This document shows, one piece after another, positions 45,868-57,490 of a stretch of 64,000 bases of DNA. A program made the position numbers and the translations under genes. Origin of the DNA: Amphiduros pacificus (lineage: Eukaryota; Annelida; Polychaeta; Phyllodocida; Hesionidae); NCBI GenBank assembly GCA_949316495.1, contig OX439001.1, forward strand, positions 54,102,556 to 54,166,555, in the 5' to 3' direction. The notes beneath the pieces are model-generated. The model was not told the origin of the DNA, did not search any database, and saw only the letters and a program-made list of their open reading frames with translations. Position 1 is the first letter of the stretch. Every line of letters starts with the position of its first letter.

Positions 45868-47640
45868 GGTTTTTACCCTCAGCCCCTGATGTAATCAGGC
45901 TGAGGGTATTGCAGTACTCCTGGCGTGGGTATGTATGTATGTCTGTATGTATGTATGTCTGTAGCGAACATCCTTGTCATCGCGATAACTGAAGAACAAA
46001 TGATGGCAGCTTCATGAAACTTGACACACATATGCATCTGGTGAAAACCTCGGACGAGTTCGATGGACGGCGACCTTGACCTATTTTTCAAGGTCACAGG
46101 GCCAATTATGTGAAATCCCAAGAATCACAATAACTCAAGAACGAATAATGGTAGCTTTATGAGATTTGACACACATAAGTATCTGGTGAAGACCTCAGAA
46201 TTTTTTCTATGAAACATGACCTTCACTTACTTTTCAAGGTCACAGGGACAATTATGTGAAATCATCTTGTCATCACGATAACTCGAGAACAAATGATGGC
46301 AGCTTCATGAAACTTGACACACATATGCATCTGGTGAAAACCTCGGACGAGTTCGATGGACGGCGACCTTGACCTATTTTTCAAGGTCACAGGGCCAATT
46401 ATGTGAAATCCCAAGAATCACAATAACTCAAGAACGAATAATGGTAGCTTTATGAGATTTGACACACATAAGTATCTGGTGAAGACCTCGGAATTTTTTC
46501 TATGAAACATGACCTTCACCTACTTTTCAAGGTCACAGGGACAATTATGTGAAATCATCTTGTCATCGCGATAACTCGAGAACAAATGATGGCAGCTTCA
46601 TGAAACTTGACACACAAAAGCATCTGGTGAAAACCTCGAATGAGTTTGATGGATGGCGACCTTGACCTATTTTTCAAGGTCACGGACAATTATGTGAAAT
46701 CCCAAGAATCGCAATAACTCAAGAACGAATGATGGCAGCTTTATGAGATTTGAAACACACAAGCATCTGGTGAAGACCTCAGAATTTTTTCTTTGAAACA
46801 TGACCTTCACCTACTTTTCAAGGTCACAGGGATAATTATGTGAAATCATCCTTGTCATCGTGATAACTCAAGAACAAATGATGGCAGCTTCATGAAACTT
46901 TACACGCATAAGCATCTGGTGAAAACGTCGGCCTAGTTCGGTGGACAGCGACCTTGACCTATTTTTCAAGGTCACAGGGACAATTATGTGAAATCCCAAG
47001 AATCGCAATTACTCAAGAACGAATGATGGCAGCTTTATGATATTTGACACACACAAGCATCTGGTGAAGACCTCAGACTTCTCTTGATGGAACATGACCC
47101 TCACCTGATTTCAAGGTCACAGGGACAATTATGTGAAATCATCCTTGTCATCGTGATAACTTAAGAACAAATGATGGCAGCTTCATGAAACTTTACACGC
47201 ATAAGCATCTGGTGAAAACCTCGGACTAGTTCAGTGGACAGCGACCTTGACCTATTTTTCAAGGTCACCGTGACAATTACGTGAAATCCCAAGAATCGCA
47301 ATAACTCAAGAACGAATGATGGCAGCTTTATGAGATTTGACACACACAAGCATCTGGTGAAGACCTCAGAATTTTTTCTTTGAAACATGACCTTCACCTA
47401 CTTTTCAAGGTCACAGGGATAATTATGTGAAATCATCCTTGTCATCGTGATAACTTAAGAACAAATGATGGCAGTTTCATGAAAATTGACACACATAAGA
47501 ATCTGGGAAGACTCCAGATGAGTTTGATGGACGGTGACCTTAACCTGCTTTTCAAGGTCACAGGCCCATATCAATAATTCTTGAGTAAATGATGACAGTT
47601 TCATGATACTTGACACACCTAAGCTATCAAAGGAAGTAGA
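45868..47640. repeat. Dimeric tandem array, monomers of about 147 bp, about 12 monomers
   Basis: Monomers alternate between two types. Type A has AACAAATGATGGCAGCTTCA and GGCGACCTTGACC; type B has AACGAATGATGGCAGCTTTA and ATGACCTTCACC. Both have TTTTTCAAGGTCACAGGG or close versions, then AATTATGTGAAATC. The dimer period is about 294 bp. At the left the array is introduced by a hairpin, ACCCTCAGCC (45875-45884) pairing with GGCTGAGGGT (45898-45907), and a TATG/TCTG run. The whole resembles a mobile element with expanded internal repeats. Confidence 0.9.
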
Positions 47641-48412
47641 TTTTATGGGTTTTTTACCCCTGCATCAATTTGCCTTGGTGCAGTGACGTTTTGTTCACAA
47701 ATATTGTGTGGAGTGAATGTTGTGCAATGAGTTACCAGGGCTGAGGGTTGATGCATCTCTGATGCCTATGTTTATAATTGTTGTAATAATTGTTCCCACT
47801 TTATTATCATGTCTAGAACAAGGTCAAGTGGAGGATAAAGGCATCAAGCAGCGTTATACAGGTGACTCTGAATAGAATTGACATCATATATCCAACGTAC
47901 AACTGAACAAGCAAAAGATAATACACACACACACATACATATGTATAAAACCGTGTGCAGAATTATCAGTGTGATTCGTGCAGTAGTATGTGTGACAAGA
48001 TAGAAACCCAGACCTGACTGTTAAGTGTGTGTGTGTGTGTGTGGGTTAGTGGGAAATACCTGGTCGGTTTCAGTGAATCACATCTGCCAGATGACAAGTT
48101 AATAGTGACCTGTAAATGATATTGTAAACTGTAAGTATAGAATTTATATAGGTGTAATCAGATAGGCAATGTTAAAGGAGGACTGATACAAATTGGTAAT
48201 GTGATACATCATTTTTTCACTTATATTTGATAAATTTGGAATGAGTTGTCTGGTATGGGTTGGTTTGTGTCTGTTTTAGACTGAAATTTAAGGTTCAGTG
48301 TGATATTACCTCAATATGATTTTCATTCAAGTATCAATTTAATTTGCTGGTGCATAAAACTGACAAATATACTATAAATCAGGGCAGGATCAGGGTTTCA
48401 CTGCTCACTAGA
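47641..48412. other. Spacer with (AC)n and (GT)n runs
   Basis: Dinucleotide runs lie near 47922-47937 (AC) and 48025-48043 (GT). No gene seen. Confidence 0.45.
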
Positions 48413-49150
48413 TGTAACTCAGTGCTGCTTGCTGTTAAAGCTTGATAAATATGGCATTATTTCAATGAAACTGAGATGAACTGCGAGAACAAAGAATAGC
48501 AGCAGGTAAGAATTCTTAGAATTGGAATCGTTTTTATATATTATCACCAATCAGGCGGGAGATATGACAGTTACAATAATATAAGGTCACCACTGTATGG
48601 AGGGTTGTGAGTGGAGTGTTGCAGTGGCTATCAGGCTGTTACAGTGATATAAGGTCACCACTGTATGGAAGGTGTTACAATGATATATGGTCACCACTGT
48701 ATGGAGGGTTGTGAGTGGAGTGTGGGAGGGGCTATCAGGCTGTTACAATGATATATGGTCACCACTGTATGGAAGGTGTTACAATGATATATGGTCACCA
48801 CTGTATGGAGGGTTGTGAGTGGAGTGTTGCAGGGGCTATCAGGTTGTTACAATGATATATGGTCACCACTGTATGGAAGGTGTTACAATGATATATGGTC
48901 ACCACTGTATGGAGGGTTGTGAGTGGAGTGTTGCAGGGGCTATCAGGTTGTTACAATGATATATGGTCACCACTGTATGGAAGGTGTTACAATGATATAT
49001 GGTCACCACTGTAACTCAGTGCTGCTTGCTGTTAAAGCTTGATAAATATGGCATTATTTCAATGAAACTGAGATGAACTGCGAGGGGCTATCAGGCTGTT
49101 ACAATGATATATGGTCACCACTGTATGGAGGGTGATATATGGTCCTATAT
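48413..49150. repeat. 104-bp tandem repeat with flanking 75-bp duplication
   Basis: A segment at 48413-48487 (starting TGTAACTCAGTGCTGCTTGC) recurs at 49010-49084. Between and around them are about five units containing TTACAATGATATATGGTCAC twice, then GGAGGGTTGTGAGTGGAGTG and GGGGCTATCAGG. The repeat of the flanking segment inside the array shows that the duplication involved both. Confidence 0.88.
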
Positions 49151-51075
49151 ATGGTCCAATGATACCTGAAATGTTCAATTTGAATCATGGTGCTCTCTCA
49201 TTGGCTGAGATTTATCCGGTTCCCGTAGACATGCAAATGGGTTGAAAGCCTTTCATTTATACTAGAATATTTGGACATTGAGGTGATGATCAAGCATTTC
49301 CTGATCATGTTTCTCAGAAATTAATCTGCCTATTGGATTCAGAAATAATGTCAACAAATACAAAATTTCATGAGATTCTACATGTTTTTTACCTTCATCA
49401 GAGTGATATAATGGACATCAGTTGTGTTCATTGAGGCCTCTGGTCAGTGTTATTTAGATATTCAGTATGTGTAGGTGTGGATCACAGCGTTTATTTAGCA
49501 ATATCCAATTAGTTATCATCTGAGTGATGATAATAAAACCATGACTCGTTCTGACATCAGGTATGCTGACCAATCACATAAAGTCACACATTTTATTTAA
49601 ACAAAAACAAATTTTAATGTTATCTACGTTTTCCATCATTTTATATGACACTGCACCAAGACTTGACATTTCTAACAATGGAAAGACAGTGGCATTGGCC
49701 TTGTTTGCGGAAAACCAAATTTCAATTTCAAGTTTAGAGAGCTTTTTGTCTTTACAGCTTATCACCCAGTTAGTCAATTCTCTGTGAAACCAACTGTAGG
49801 ATAAGAAAATGCTCTTTCCAATATTTCTTTTCTCATTTTTGTTTGTGTTTCTGGCTGATCCAGACACCCCATTGATATGTATAAAGTGATAAACATTACC
49901 TAATCAATCAGTTTTCTGTAAAGTAATTGCAGCATTAGAAAATGTGCATTTCAATTACAGTTATTGGATGGTGTCAAGTGTCAGATTTCCCTGATGTTTC
50001 AATTAAGCTGGGAGACTGTCCCTGCGGGGGAAGACGCCACGTGCATTCTTCTATACCAGCATTGTAATCTCTACCAGTTGAATTTTAGGGGAGGGGACTT
50101 TATCTCAGTAAAATTACATTGATTTCAGGCACTTTAAATTAACACAGTTTACATGATACTATTAATTGATATTCATTACTGAAACTTTATATTATATTTT
50201 GAATTTGCTCAAAACTTGATGAAAGTTTGCCTGAAAAATTTTGTTAAGATCTTTTTGATGCAGAATCCCATTCCCTAAAATAAAATAAAGCACATTTATT
50301 AATTTCATATTTTTTGTATCTAAATTAATCCTGTGAAATTTTCAGGACCAATTACTGTGCTGATGTTGAGTTTTGATAATGTTTAAGTTAATCCTAATAA
50401 TATTCCTATGGTGACTGGATGCACATTCAACCAATCAGAGAGTAGCTAACAGATGATTACAAGAAGTGTCCATAGTAACAATGGCAGGAAACGGTGATCA
50501 TTTCAACATCGCACAGATGGCTTTCTCAGAATAAATAACTGAGAAAAAAATGTTAATTGACAACAGGATCATTTGGGGCAGCTACAGATAGTCTAGTCGA
50601 ATATAAACATGGGCCGAATTGGACAATATTCAATATTATGAATTGACCCCCATATTTTGTCCAAATAGAATGGATATATAGCAAAGCCACAGGGGAGAGA
50701 AAGTAATCACATTGATGGCAGTGTCAGCTGTATCACCCCCAAGGTCCTCCCCCATTGTTACCAACTTCCTCATCTGCTGTGATGCATCATTGGCGACAGA
50801 TTTCAATTGCTTTATCAAATTGCTTTTGTAGATTGCTTATATAGTGCACTTAAGACAATGTACATTCCCAGTTGCATATTATTTGACTAACAGAATTACA
50901 GTTCTAACACATTAAAGGCAAGTTTATCATGGTGAGGACATTTGTGGATAACACATCACAATGCCCAAAGGCAGGACAGTTAATTAGCACAGTCAGGTAA
51001 CTGCCATTTTGGAATACAATGAGATTGATAGGATATAGGAATAATATTTTAATGTTTGATTTGTGTATTTGCTAG
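49151..51075. other. Upstream region or first intron of the LRR gene
   Basis: AT-rich and without recognised exons. It ends in a splice acceptor-like run (TGTGTATTTGCTAG, ending at 51075). Confidence 0.4.
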
Positions 51076-51093
51076 GTGTGCTGCCCGGCCCAG

Positions 51094-52094
51094 ATGTCCA
51101 CCATGCACCGGTCAGTGATTGTTCTCCTCGTTTGGGTGTCCCTCGTAGAGGTCGCCGTGTCTGCTAGCGATTGCTCCCCTGCGGTAGAGGGGTGTCGGTG
51201 TTCAGGATCCCTCATCCAGTGTCAGGAGCTCTCCACGCTCCCAGACCTCCCAGATGGCATCCAACAGGTCTTCTGCAATGACTGCTACCTTGGACCAGCT
51301 TTTGACAAGTTAAAAATTCCAGTTTCCTACAAAGACATAACTAACTTGCTTCTCAGTAATTGTGAAATTGAATCAATTGCCAATGAGACATTTGAAGATT
51401 TGCAAAGTTTAGAGATCTTGGATTTGAAAAACAACAAACTTTCTGCTTTGACGAAGGCAACGTTTAAGGGACTTACCTCCCTTAACAGTTTGGTACTTGA
51501 CGGAAATGGGCTAAAGAATTTACCAAGTGATGTGTTTAAGAATCTGATCGCTCTTAATAGGATAGACATGAGTCATAATGACATCTCTGACCTTGATGCC
51601 AATATTTTAGATGGCTTAGCAGTGACATGGCTTAAACTGGCATCTGCTGGTTTTACAGACGTACCTGTGGATTTACTTAAAAATGTAGGAACATCCCTTC
51701 AACACCTGGATTTAAATCACAACACATTCAAAACACTGAAGAAGAATTCCTTCAATGAATTGTTAGAACTTGACTTTCTGAGCATGGACAGTTGTCAGAT
51801 TGAGAAATTCGAGGGAGGGGCTCTTAACGGCCTGGACAAGCTCACACATCTTAATATTGGATACAACCAGTTGTCGACCTTGGAATCAAGCACCTTCAAA
51901 CCACTTCATGACACTCTCAAGGAATTTTATTTCGAGCATAATAAATTGAAGACCCTTGATATGGAGGTGGTGGCCTGGGACAACATTCGGAGTATCGAGC
52001 TTGGTGGCAACCCCTGGCACTGCGACTGTGACATCAAGTGGATGAAAACCCTCGACATCGAACATCTGGAACACCCATTACAAGAAAATGTCAC
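51094..52094 (+). CDS. Leucine-rich-repeat membrane protein, exon with signal peptide and LRRs
   Basis: This is the first coding exon of a cell-surface LRR protein. ATG codons lie at 51094 and 51103; the second has the better context (CCACCATG) and gives a cleaner signal peptide (MHRSVIVLLVWVSLVEVAVS). Then come an LRRNT cap with C-x6-C-x-C-x6-C (SDCSPAVEGCRCSGSLIQC), about nine LRRs of about 24 residues (for example LEILDLKNNKLSAL) and the beginning of an LRRCT cap, NPWHCDCDIKWMK. The exon ends at a strong donor (CAC|GTAAGT) after two bases of a codon; the frame otherwise stops in the intron. Joined to 57220-57490 it gives about 423 residues. It should be a type I plasma-membrane protein that binds an extracellular or membrane partner; partner unknown. 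Confidence 0.9.
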
Positions 52095-52324
52095 GTAAGT
52101 GTCTCTTTTCTATTTACTAGTTTTTTGGGTTTTCTGCATCCTAAATAATGCTTTACCTCATTCTAAATTCTTTATCTTACTTTTTGTTGTAACTGATAAA
52201 GATTTAACTTTTTTCTGTAATTGATAAAGAAATACACTTGCTTCTAGACAAGATAGGAATTATTTGAAAAATAGAATAGATTTTTTTTACCTGACACATG
52301 TTGAAAAGTACACCTAACTTTGCA

Positions 52325-52562
52325 AGGGCATCATCTTGAGCATAAGCTTACGAGGGCATAACCTTGGGCATAAGCTTACAAGGGCATAACCTTGGGCATA
52401 AGCTCATGAGGGCATCACCTTGGGCATAAGCTCATGAGGCCATCACCTTGGGCATAAGCTCATGAGGCCATAACCTTGCGCATAAGCTCATGAGGGCATA
52501 ACCTTGCGCATAAGCTCATGAGGGCATAACCTTGTGCATAAGCTCATGAGGGCATAACCTTG
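52325..52562. repeat. 28-bp minisatellite, about 8.5 units
   Basis: Units of GAGGGCATAACCTTGGGCAT plus AAGCTCAT with small variants, inside the LRR gene intron. Confidence 0.92.
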
Positions 52563-53442
52563 TTTTGGGTCCTACACTGTTCTGAATTGAATCAGGAAAT
52601 GACCAGTGCATATAGGAAATTAGAAAGTGACTCAACGGAGTGGGAAATACAGCGAGACATCATATTGATTTTGCTTATCACTTAGAACTGTATATGAGCA
52701 ATTAGGAAGGACATTGATCACGCTAATTGTGGCTTGTTATTAAAACATGTCTGTCAGTCACAGATCTGTTTCCATGACAATCAGCCTATATAAAGTTTTC
52801 CTTTTTTGTCTTTGTTCCATGAACCATTGGACGTGAAATAATGATATATAATTATGTTTTATAATCATCATCTGTATCTACAAGAAATCATTTTATTAGT
52901 GGACTGGTTTCACTGACCTTACAGAGGGTCATCTTGGTCATTGGGTGGTTGGTCTACAGAAATATGACCAAAACAGTTCTGACTACTGTAACCATGGTAA
53001 TAGCCAAATTTGGCCAATTGCATAAGTGTCCTGACCTGTGCTCTTCATGCTAAATTCAATAAATTGGTCACTTTTTTACTTGACCATAATTTATTTAATT
53101 ATTTTCTTTTACAATGGTCATGTGTTTGTGCCATTTTGCAATGGAGTGGGTTTCTTTGTTCAAAATGTCCAGTTGTGGGGTTGAGCTCAGGTAATCCATG
53201 TTTGATCAGCACACACAGATGTGTGTGTTAGGTAAACACTTTATAATACGAGGATTGGCAGCTATTATTAAACAAAGAGAGATTGTCATCACTGAATGTG
53301 ATTATACCATGAGATATATACCAGTCTCCTGGTGGTTGTACCGGAAATTTTACAATATACACAAACGCAACTGTCCAAACATGCATGCGAATATTTAGAT
53401 ATTTATGAACAAAAGTTGTGTAAAATATCTTGCTGATATTAT

Positions 53443-53565
53443 AACTAGCATTGCTCATATTTTAAGTAGCATTGCTCATATTTTAACTGGCATTGTTCAT
53501 ATTTTAACCAGCATTGTTCATATTTTATCCAGCATTGCTCATATTTTAACTACCGTTGCTGAGAT
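53443..53565. repeat. 21-bp minisatellite, about 6 units
   Basis: Units of TAGCATTGCTCATATTTTAA plus one base, with the last unit diverged. In the LRR gene intron. Confidence 0.88.
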
Positions 53566-53742
53566 GCTCCTGATAGTGAACACAGTAGAAAGGACAGAAT
53601 AGCAAAGAACTATGAATTTTATAGCAGGAAATTACAACCACTCAATAAATAGTTTCACCCATAGCAACTGAAGGTGAACACAACACATGGTTACACTTGT
53701 TGTGGAAGAAATGAGTCACATCAATATCTTTACACAACCATA

Positions 53743-54229
53743 CGCAATCTGTTTCATATGGTTGCAATCTGTTTCATATGGTTGCAGTCTGTTTCATATG
53801 GTTGCAATCTGTTTCATATGGTTGTGATCTGTTTCATATGGTTGTAATCTGTTTCATATGGTTGCAATCTGTTTCATATGGTTGCAATCTGTTTCATATG
53901 GTTGTGATCTGTTTCATATGGTTGTAATCTGTTTCATATGGTTGTAATCTGTTTCATATGGTTGCAGTCTGTTTCATATGGTTGCAATCTGTTTCATATG
54001 GTTGCGATCTGTTTCATATGGTTGCGATCTGTTTCATATGGTTGCAGTCTGTTTCATATGGTTGCAATCTGTTTCATATGGTTGCGATCTGTTTCATATG
54101 GTTGCAATCTGTTTCATATGGTTGCAATCTGTTTCATATGGTTGCAATCTGTTTCATTGTTTGCAATCTGTTTCATATTGTTGCAATCTGTTTCATATGG
54201 TTGCAATCTGTTTCATATGGTTGCAGTTA
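53743..54229. repeat. 20-bp minisatellite, about 24 units
   Basis: Units of CTGTTTCATATGGTTGCAAT, with GTGAT, GCAGT, GCGAT and GTAAT as variants and one shortened unit near 54157. In the LRR gene intron. Repetitive open frames are by-products. Confidence 0.95.
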
Positions 54230-55166
54230 GTTGTTACCATTTTGCCTTCTAATGGAGAAATCTGCATGGTCATAGATATAATAATTCCAGAAACAAATAT
54301 CTTAACTTCACAATCATTTCTCTATTTGTTTTTCAGATGATAATAGTGAAGCAGAAACTGCAGAATACAATAAATGGCTAAAATATATTGATAATATTAA
54401 TACTAGCACACTGCATATCAGATTAATGAAACTCAGATGAACAAAGGTAGATTCTTTTGCAATATTCATCAGTGAACTGAGAAGTGATTCTTATATTAAT
54501 CAAGCTAAGTCATCCAAGAGAAATGCTTGTGAACATTTTAGGTGACCATGATATAAAATGATTGAATTATGCTTTGTTTTATCAAGTACAATTGGGATAT
54601 CATATGACCTACCAAACCATTAGATACCGTACATATATCTCCATATAACACATGCATTCTGTCCATGTACTCAGGTGATCATACTATTAACTATTGATAA
54701 TGTTTAATATTACTATGATTGTCTATAAATAATATTAATGGTTTGATCCTGATGAAATATGATATTAATGATGATTGCTGATTCTGAAATGCCCAATAAA
54801 GACAAGTAAATATTTGATGATTATTAGTTAAATATTATGTATCTGATCTTCCCCAACATTGGAAATGAAAGGACATAATAATTTATGCCTATAGCATGTG
54901 TAAAACAATGGAATGATTAGGTTTTGTTTCAGCTCCAGAAAACATTATATGATACTGAATCATGTTTATTGTAGCACATTTGTGTAAAGCTTTTTATGTT
55001 AAGTTCAAACTGCTATCACCAGGAAATAAAGAGGACCTGATTTTTACTACTGATCTTCATAATCTTGAGGCATAAAGCAATATGGCGTTAATGATTTTAA
55101 TAATTGTTGATGCAAATTAATATTGGGCACAGTCCACGCCATAGTTGTCATTCTTGGAAATCTTAA

Positions 55167-55641
55167 GTGTCATCAAGCCGAGCGAGGATCAGGTGTAAAG
55201 CTGAGGCAGATCTGCACCTGATAGCAGAGACCAGGACATAGTGTGACGTCATCAAGCCCAGCGAGGAGCGGGTGTAAAGCTGAGGCAGATCTGCACCTGA
55301 TAGCAGAGACCAGGACGTAGTGTGACGTCATCAAGCCCAGCGAGGAGCAGGTGTAAAGCTGAGGCAGATCTGCTCCTGATAGCAGAGACCAGGACATAGT
55401 GTGACGTCATCAAGCCCAGCGAGGAGCGGGTGTAAAGCTGAGGCAGATCTGCACCTGATAGCAGAGACCAGGACGTAGTGTGACGTCATCAAGCCCAGCG
55501 AGGAGCAGGTGTAAAGCTGAGGCAGATCTGCACCTGATAGCAGAGACCAGGACGTAGTGTGACGTCATCAAGCCCAGCGAGGAGCAGGTGTAAAGCCGGG
55601 GCAGATCTACACCTGATAGCAGGGACCAGGACGTAGTGTGA
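55167..55641. repeat. 79-bp tandem repeat, 6 units, carrying TGACGTCA
   Basis: Units start GTGACGTCATCAAGCCCAGC at 55243, 55322 and 55401 and two later sites (period 79), plus a diverged first unit. Five junctions carry TGACGTCA, the full CREB/ATF palindrome. In the LRR gene intron. Confidence 0.92.
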
Positions 55642-56974
55642 TGTTTGCTCTTGGTCTGTGCACACAGTGCAGATATGATTAATATCCTAAGTCTGTCAAG
55701 AAGCTCAGTCAGGTTCTGATCAATATCAGCTCACCCATCTACCTTCAGAGATGCATTGAGAAAAGTTTTAAATTTTAATTGAGGTTAATTAAACATTGGT
55801 CTGTGATTGGGAGCTTTTTTTTATTCCTGTACATTAAATCATTTGCTTGGCTTGGTCAAAAATAAGAAACATTACAATCAAAGTGGCACAACACAAAACA
55901 TTCTGTACAAGTACAGGTATAGCATGCTTAATTCATGAAGTAGGTCACATTCACAGCATCATGCACAGGAACGACATCAGTTTATGCCACTGTATCATGT
56001 ATGTCATGTGTATTGGGAAGCACTTGTAACCAGACATTTGTCGTTCTATAACCATGGATATGTTATTAGATATAATGAGCAGATGTGTTATTTTTCAAAC
56101 AGCTGTTATAATAGAATAGTGTAATAATTTTAAACAAACATATTATCATTATTAATTTCAAGAATAAATGAATTTCTCTCATGATTGAAATATGGCCAGC
56201 TACATCACTGATAACTTTACCTGTAAAGTTCAGACATTGATATAGGCACTGGCCCACAGGCCCAGGGCCACCAGATCCTCTGTTTGGGCCAATGAATGGT
56301 CTGTTGTAGTGGCCCAGTCAGGCAACCATATTTTCAGACTTTTAGTGGCCCAAACTATCGTGATTTTATTCTAATCCTTGATAAATATTTGTCTCTTATC
56401 ACAATCACATTTTGATTGGGACAAGTAAAATTAGTCACTATACAGCCTTATATACAATTTTCTTTATTGTATCACACATCCTCTCGTCCTTGGAAGCCGG
56501 ACTACTAAGATTTTTCAAGCCCTGAAAGTTAGAAGCCCTGAAAGTTAGAAGCGCCTATTTGGACAAGTAGAACAGTCTTTACTTGAAGTATGGCTGAATC
56601 AGAATCAGATGATCAGAAACCACTAAATTACTCATTTCTTTACCTTCACCACAGAATCTCTTAATGTAAACCTCTTTTGGGGAAGTTAGTCAATTTTAAG
56701 AATAATAAGAACCATTAATAAGTATTAAGTACTTGTTATTTGGCATTTATCATAAATTGTCCTGACCTCTTTGGCTAGAGTGCATCTTAAATATAACCTG
56801 GAGTAGTGATTAGGTCAGTAAATCTCAACATAATCAGATAGTTCCAGAAACATAGGAAGAGGTAATAATCCTGGTGTAAAGATGTTTGCAATATAAGAAC
56901 TAAAAATATTGAAAACTTGAAGGAAATGTTAATATTATCTGCTCCAAAGGTTGATCAAACTCAAGACAAGTACC

Positions 56975-57080
56975 GTAACCAATGGCAACACGTCACATGT
57001 TTCCTGAATGTAACCAACGGAAACACGTCACATGTTTCCTGCATGTAATCAATGGCAACACGTCACATGTTTCCTGCATG
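56975..57080. repeat. 35-bp tandem repeat, 3 units
   Basis: Units begin GTAACCAATGGCAACACGTC at 56975, 57010 and 57045, ending 140 bp before the second LRR-gene exon. Confidence 0.88.
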
Positions 57081-57219
57081 TTTCCTCAGGCTCTCAAATC
57101 ATTCAGAAAAATATTCAATATATATATGTGATGATAAAATGTACTGGAAAAGAGATGTTATTGGAAAGTTAAAATATGTAATACATTTATGTAAAATTAT
57201 TGTTTTCATAAATTTGCAG

Positions 57220-57490
57220 ATGTGCAACTCCGGAATCTTTCAGAGGCCACAATCTTCAGAATGTGACGGAGGAGATGTTATGTGACTGTGTGGGCTGTGG
57301 CAGCAACTCTACCGTGGCTCTGGCCGTGGCCATACCCATCCTCATCATATGCATAGCTCTGATTGGCTACTACATGTACCGCATCATGCAGAACCGACGC
57401 AACCAGGCCATGAAGCGGCGAGGCTACAACTACAGCTCCGTCTACAAGGACACCACCGAGCCCTCACTGCGCACAGCCGGACCAGTATAA
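57220..57490 (+). CDS. LRR membrane protein, last exon: end of LRRCT, transmembrane helix, tail
   Basis: The acceptor TAAATTTGCAG ends at 57219, and the first base completes the codon split at 52094, so the frame runs on exactly. The exon encodes the second half of the LRRCT cap (CATPESFRGHNL, then C-x-C and a CVGC pair), an NST glycosylation site and a transmembrane helix (VALAVAIPILIICIALIGYY). A basic stop-transfer NRRNQAMKRR follows, then a cytoplasmic tail of about 25 residues with two tyrosines in YNYSSVY and an end at AGPV. The pieces complete the domain begun in the first exon, which is strong support for the gene model. AATAAA at 59061-59066 is the first clear polyadenylation signal, implying a long 3' UTR. 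Confidence 0.9.

Larger units (their letters stand above)
52095..57219 (+). other. 5.1-kb intron of the LRR gene
   Basis: It starts GTAAGT and ends AAATTTGCAG. It holds five tandem arrays (at 52325, 53443, 53743, 55167 and 56975, listed separately). The AT-rich stretches at 52563-53442, 54230-55166 and 55642-56974 contain nothing else recognised. Confidence 0.85.

Noticed and set aside
56225-56360. G/C-richer stretch with repeated GGCCCA words
   Set aside because: It looked like a coding remnant but no frame yields a family that I can recognise.
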